From NCBI RefSeq assembly GCF_008932295.1, contig NZ_WBWA01000030.1:1-60833 (forward strand): a stretch of 60,833 nucleotides of DNA. The letters are read 5' to 3'. Shown here in pieces: positions 60,324 to 60,833 of the stretch. The position numbers and the translations under genes were made by a program. Each line of letters opens with the position of its first letter. The stretch's first letter is position 1. The DNA comes from Brucella tritici (lineage in GTDB: Bacteria; Pseudomonadota; Alphaproteobacteria; Rhizobiales; Rhizobiaceae). The notes under the pieces were generated by a model that did not search any database, was not told the origin of the DNA, and saw only the letters and a program-made list of their open reading frames with translations.

Positions 60324-60692
60324 ATGCTCAGAACTGGCGTCGTTGGAACTATTCTGATGCTGCTTGCAGCTTTTCCCGCTGCGGCAAACGACGCGCAATT
60401 GGTCGCCGATATGGCTGCCAAGTGTTGGACGTTGCCCGAAGAGACAGACTATCAAAGAGCATCGGCAACTTTCGAGGTTACGTATAATGCCGAGGGTGAG
60501 TTGGTGCGCATCGTGACGGTAGAGTACCAGCCGGTTCGGCGAGCAGGCCGGGAATTTGCGATCAGTGCTCAACAGGCGCTGAATGAATGCGCGACCAACA
60601 CTCCGGTCAGGTCTCGGACAGTCCGCGTGGTAATGCGATATACGGCTCCATCATCGGACGGGCCGTTGATAATGAAGAAGCCCCTCCGGTAG
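60324..60692 (+). CDS. small exported protein with TolA/TonB-C-like domain
   Basis: A 122-residue protein with a signal peptide (residues about 1-21, ending PAAAN). The rest contains KCWTLPEETDYQRASATFEVTYNAEGELVRIVTVEYQPV...AISAQQALNEC, which follows the TolA C-terminal pattern of two cysteines bracketing a strand-helix unit; no membrane anchor or linker is present. AGGGAG precedes the ATG. A stand-alone periplasmic domain of this kind has no assigned role. Nothing is visible between its stop and the window end. Confidence 0.65.
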   Translation: MLRTGVVGTILMLLAAFPAAANDAQLVADMAAKCWTLPEETDYQRASATFEVTYNAEGELVRIVTVEYQPVRRAGREFAISAQQALNECATNTPVRSRTVRVVMRYTAPSSDGPLIMKKPLR

Positions 60693-60729
60693 CCAGACAG
60701 TATTCCCACGAACGACACGGTGTCCTTCA

Positions 60730-60831
<102 letters not shown>

Positions 60832-60833
60832 GC

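Overview
The window looks like a chromosomal segment of an alphaproteobacterium of the order Rhizobiales, most likely Brucella/Ochrobactrum (an O. anthropi-type organism). The best evidence is a 375-residue P1-family peptidase (44724-45851) whose length, Tyr146, Asn218 and Gly249/Ser250 cleavage site match the DmpA aminopeptidase described from Ochrobactrum anthropi. Supporting signs are a GSII-type glutamine synthetase behind a sigma-54 promoter, a rhizobial-type glycerol ABC importer (glpSTPQUV order), an initiator tRNA with an A-U/G-C/G-C anticodon stem, an alphaproteobacterial CTTG-N17-CTATAT promoter, and six copies of a palindromic repeat family. Species was not tested by any search.

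Layout. 1-4.9 kb: initiator tRNA, ackA-xfp (phosphoketolase/acetate kinase) and two small stress-type proteins. 5-8.6 kb: a MarR-FUSC pair divergent from a Kef-type antiporter. 8.6-16.7 kb: a LacI-type regulator divergent from a six-gene operon with two permeases, a binding protein, a double ATPase and split DhaK/DhaL-type kinases, apparently for a small ketose or polyol. 16.7-23 kb: PiT phosphate transporter, a polar amino acid ABC system and an MHS-type permease. 23.3-27.5 kb: cyoABCD quinol oxidase. 27.7-32.5 kb: DUF930 protein, Lrp/ald pair, DUF2809 protein with a candidate small RNA, and glnII. 32.9-40.2 kb: a PotABCD-like importer followed by an HpcH/HpaI aldolase, a nitrilase-fold amidase, an RraA-like protein and a LysR regulator. 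40.2-42.7 kb: ChaC, small proteins, a NUDIX hydrolase and two tiny membrane ORFs. 42.7-45.9 kb: gntR-TSUP-DUF1634-dmpA. 46-51 kb: an Rbs-like importer convergent with an exported nucleoside hydrolase. 51.3-57.4 kb: glycerol importer. 57.9 kb to the end: exported or membrane proteins of unknown function.

The dominant theme is nutrient capture: five complete ABC importers, most joined to a regulator or catabolic genes. The observations most worth following are: (1) a candidate structured sRNA with its own promoter and terminator, inside a segment bounded by two nearly identical 107-bp inverted repeats; (2) the uncharacterised importer/aldolase/amidase/RraA cluster; (3) an apparently leaderless gntR under a perfect 30-bp palindrome; (4) two overlapping ~30-residue membrane ORFs; (5) complementary loss of ATPase motifs in GlpS and GlpT; (6) a DhaKL pair with an altered DhaL metal-site motif.
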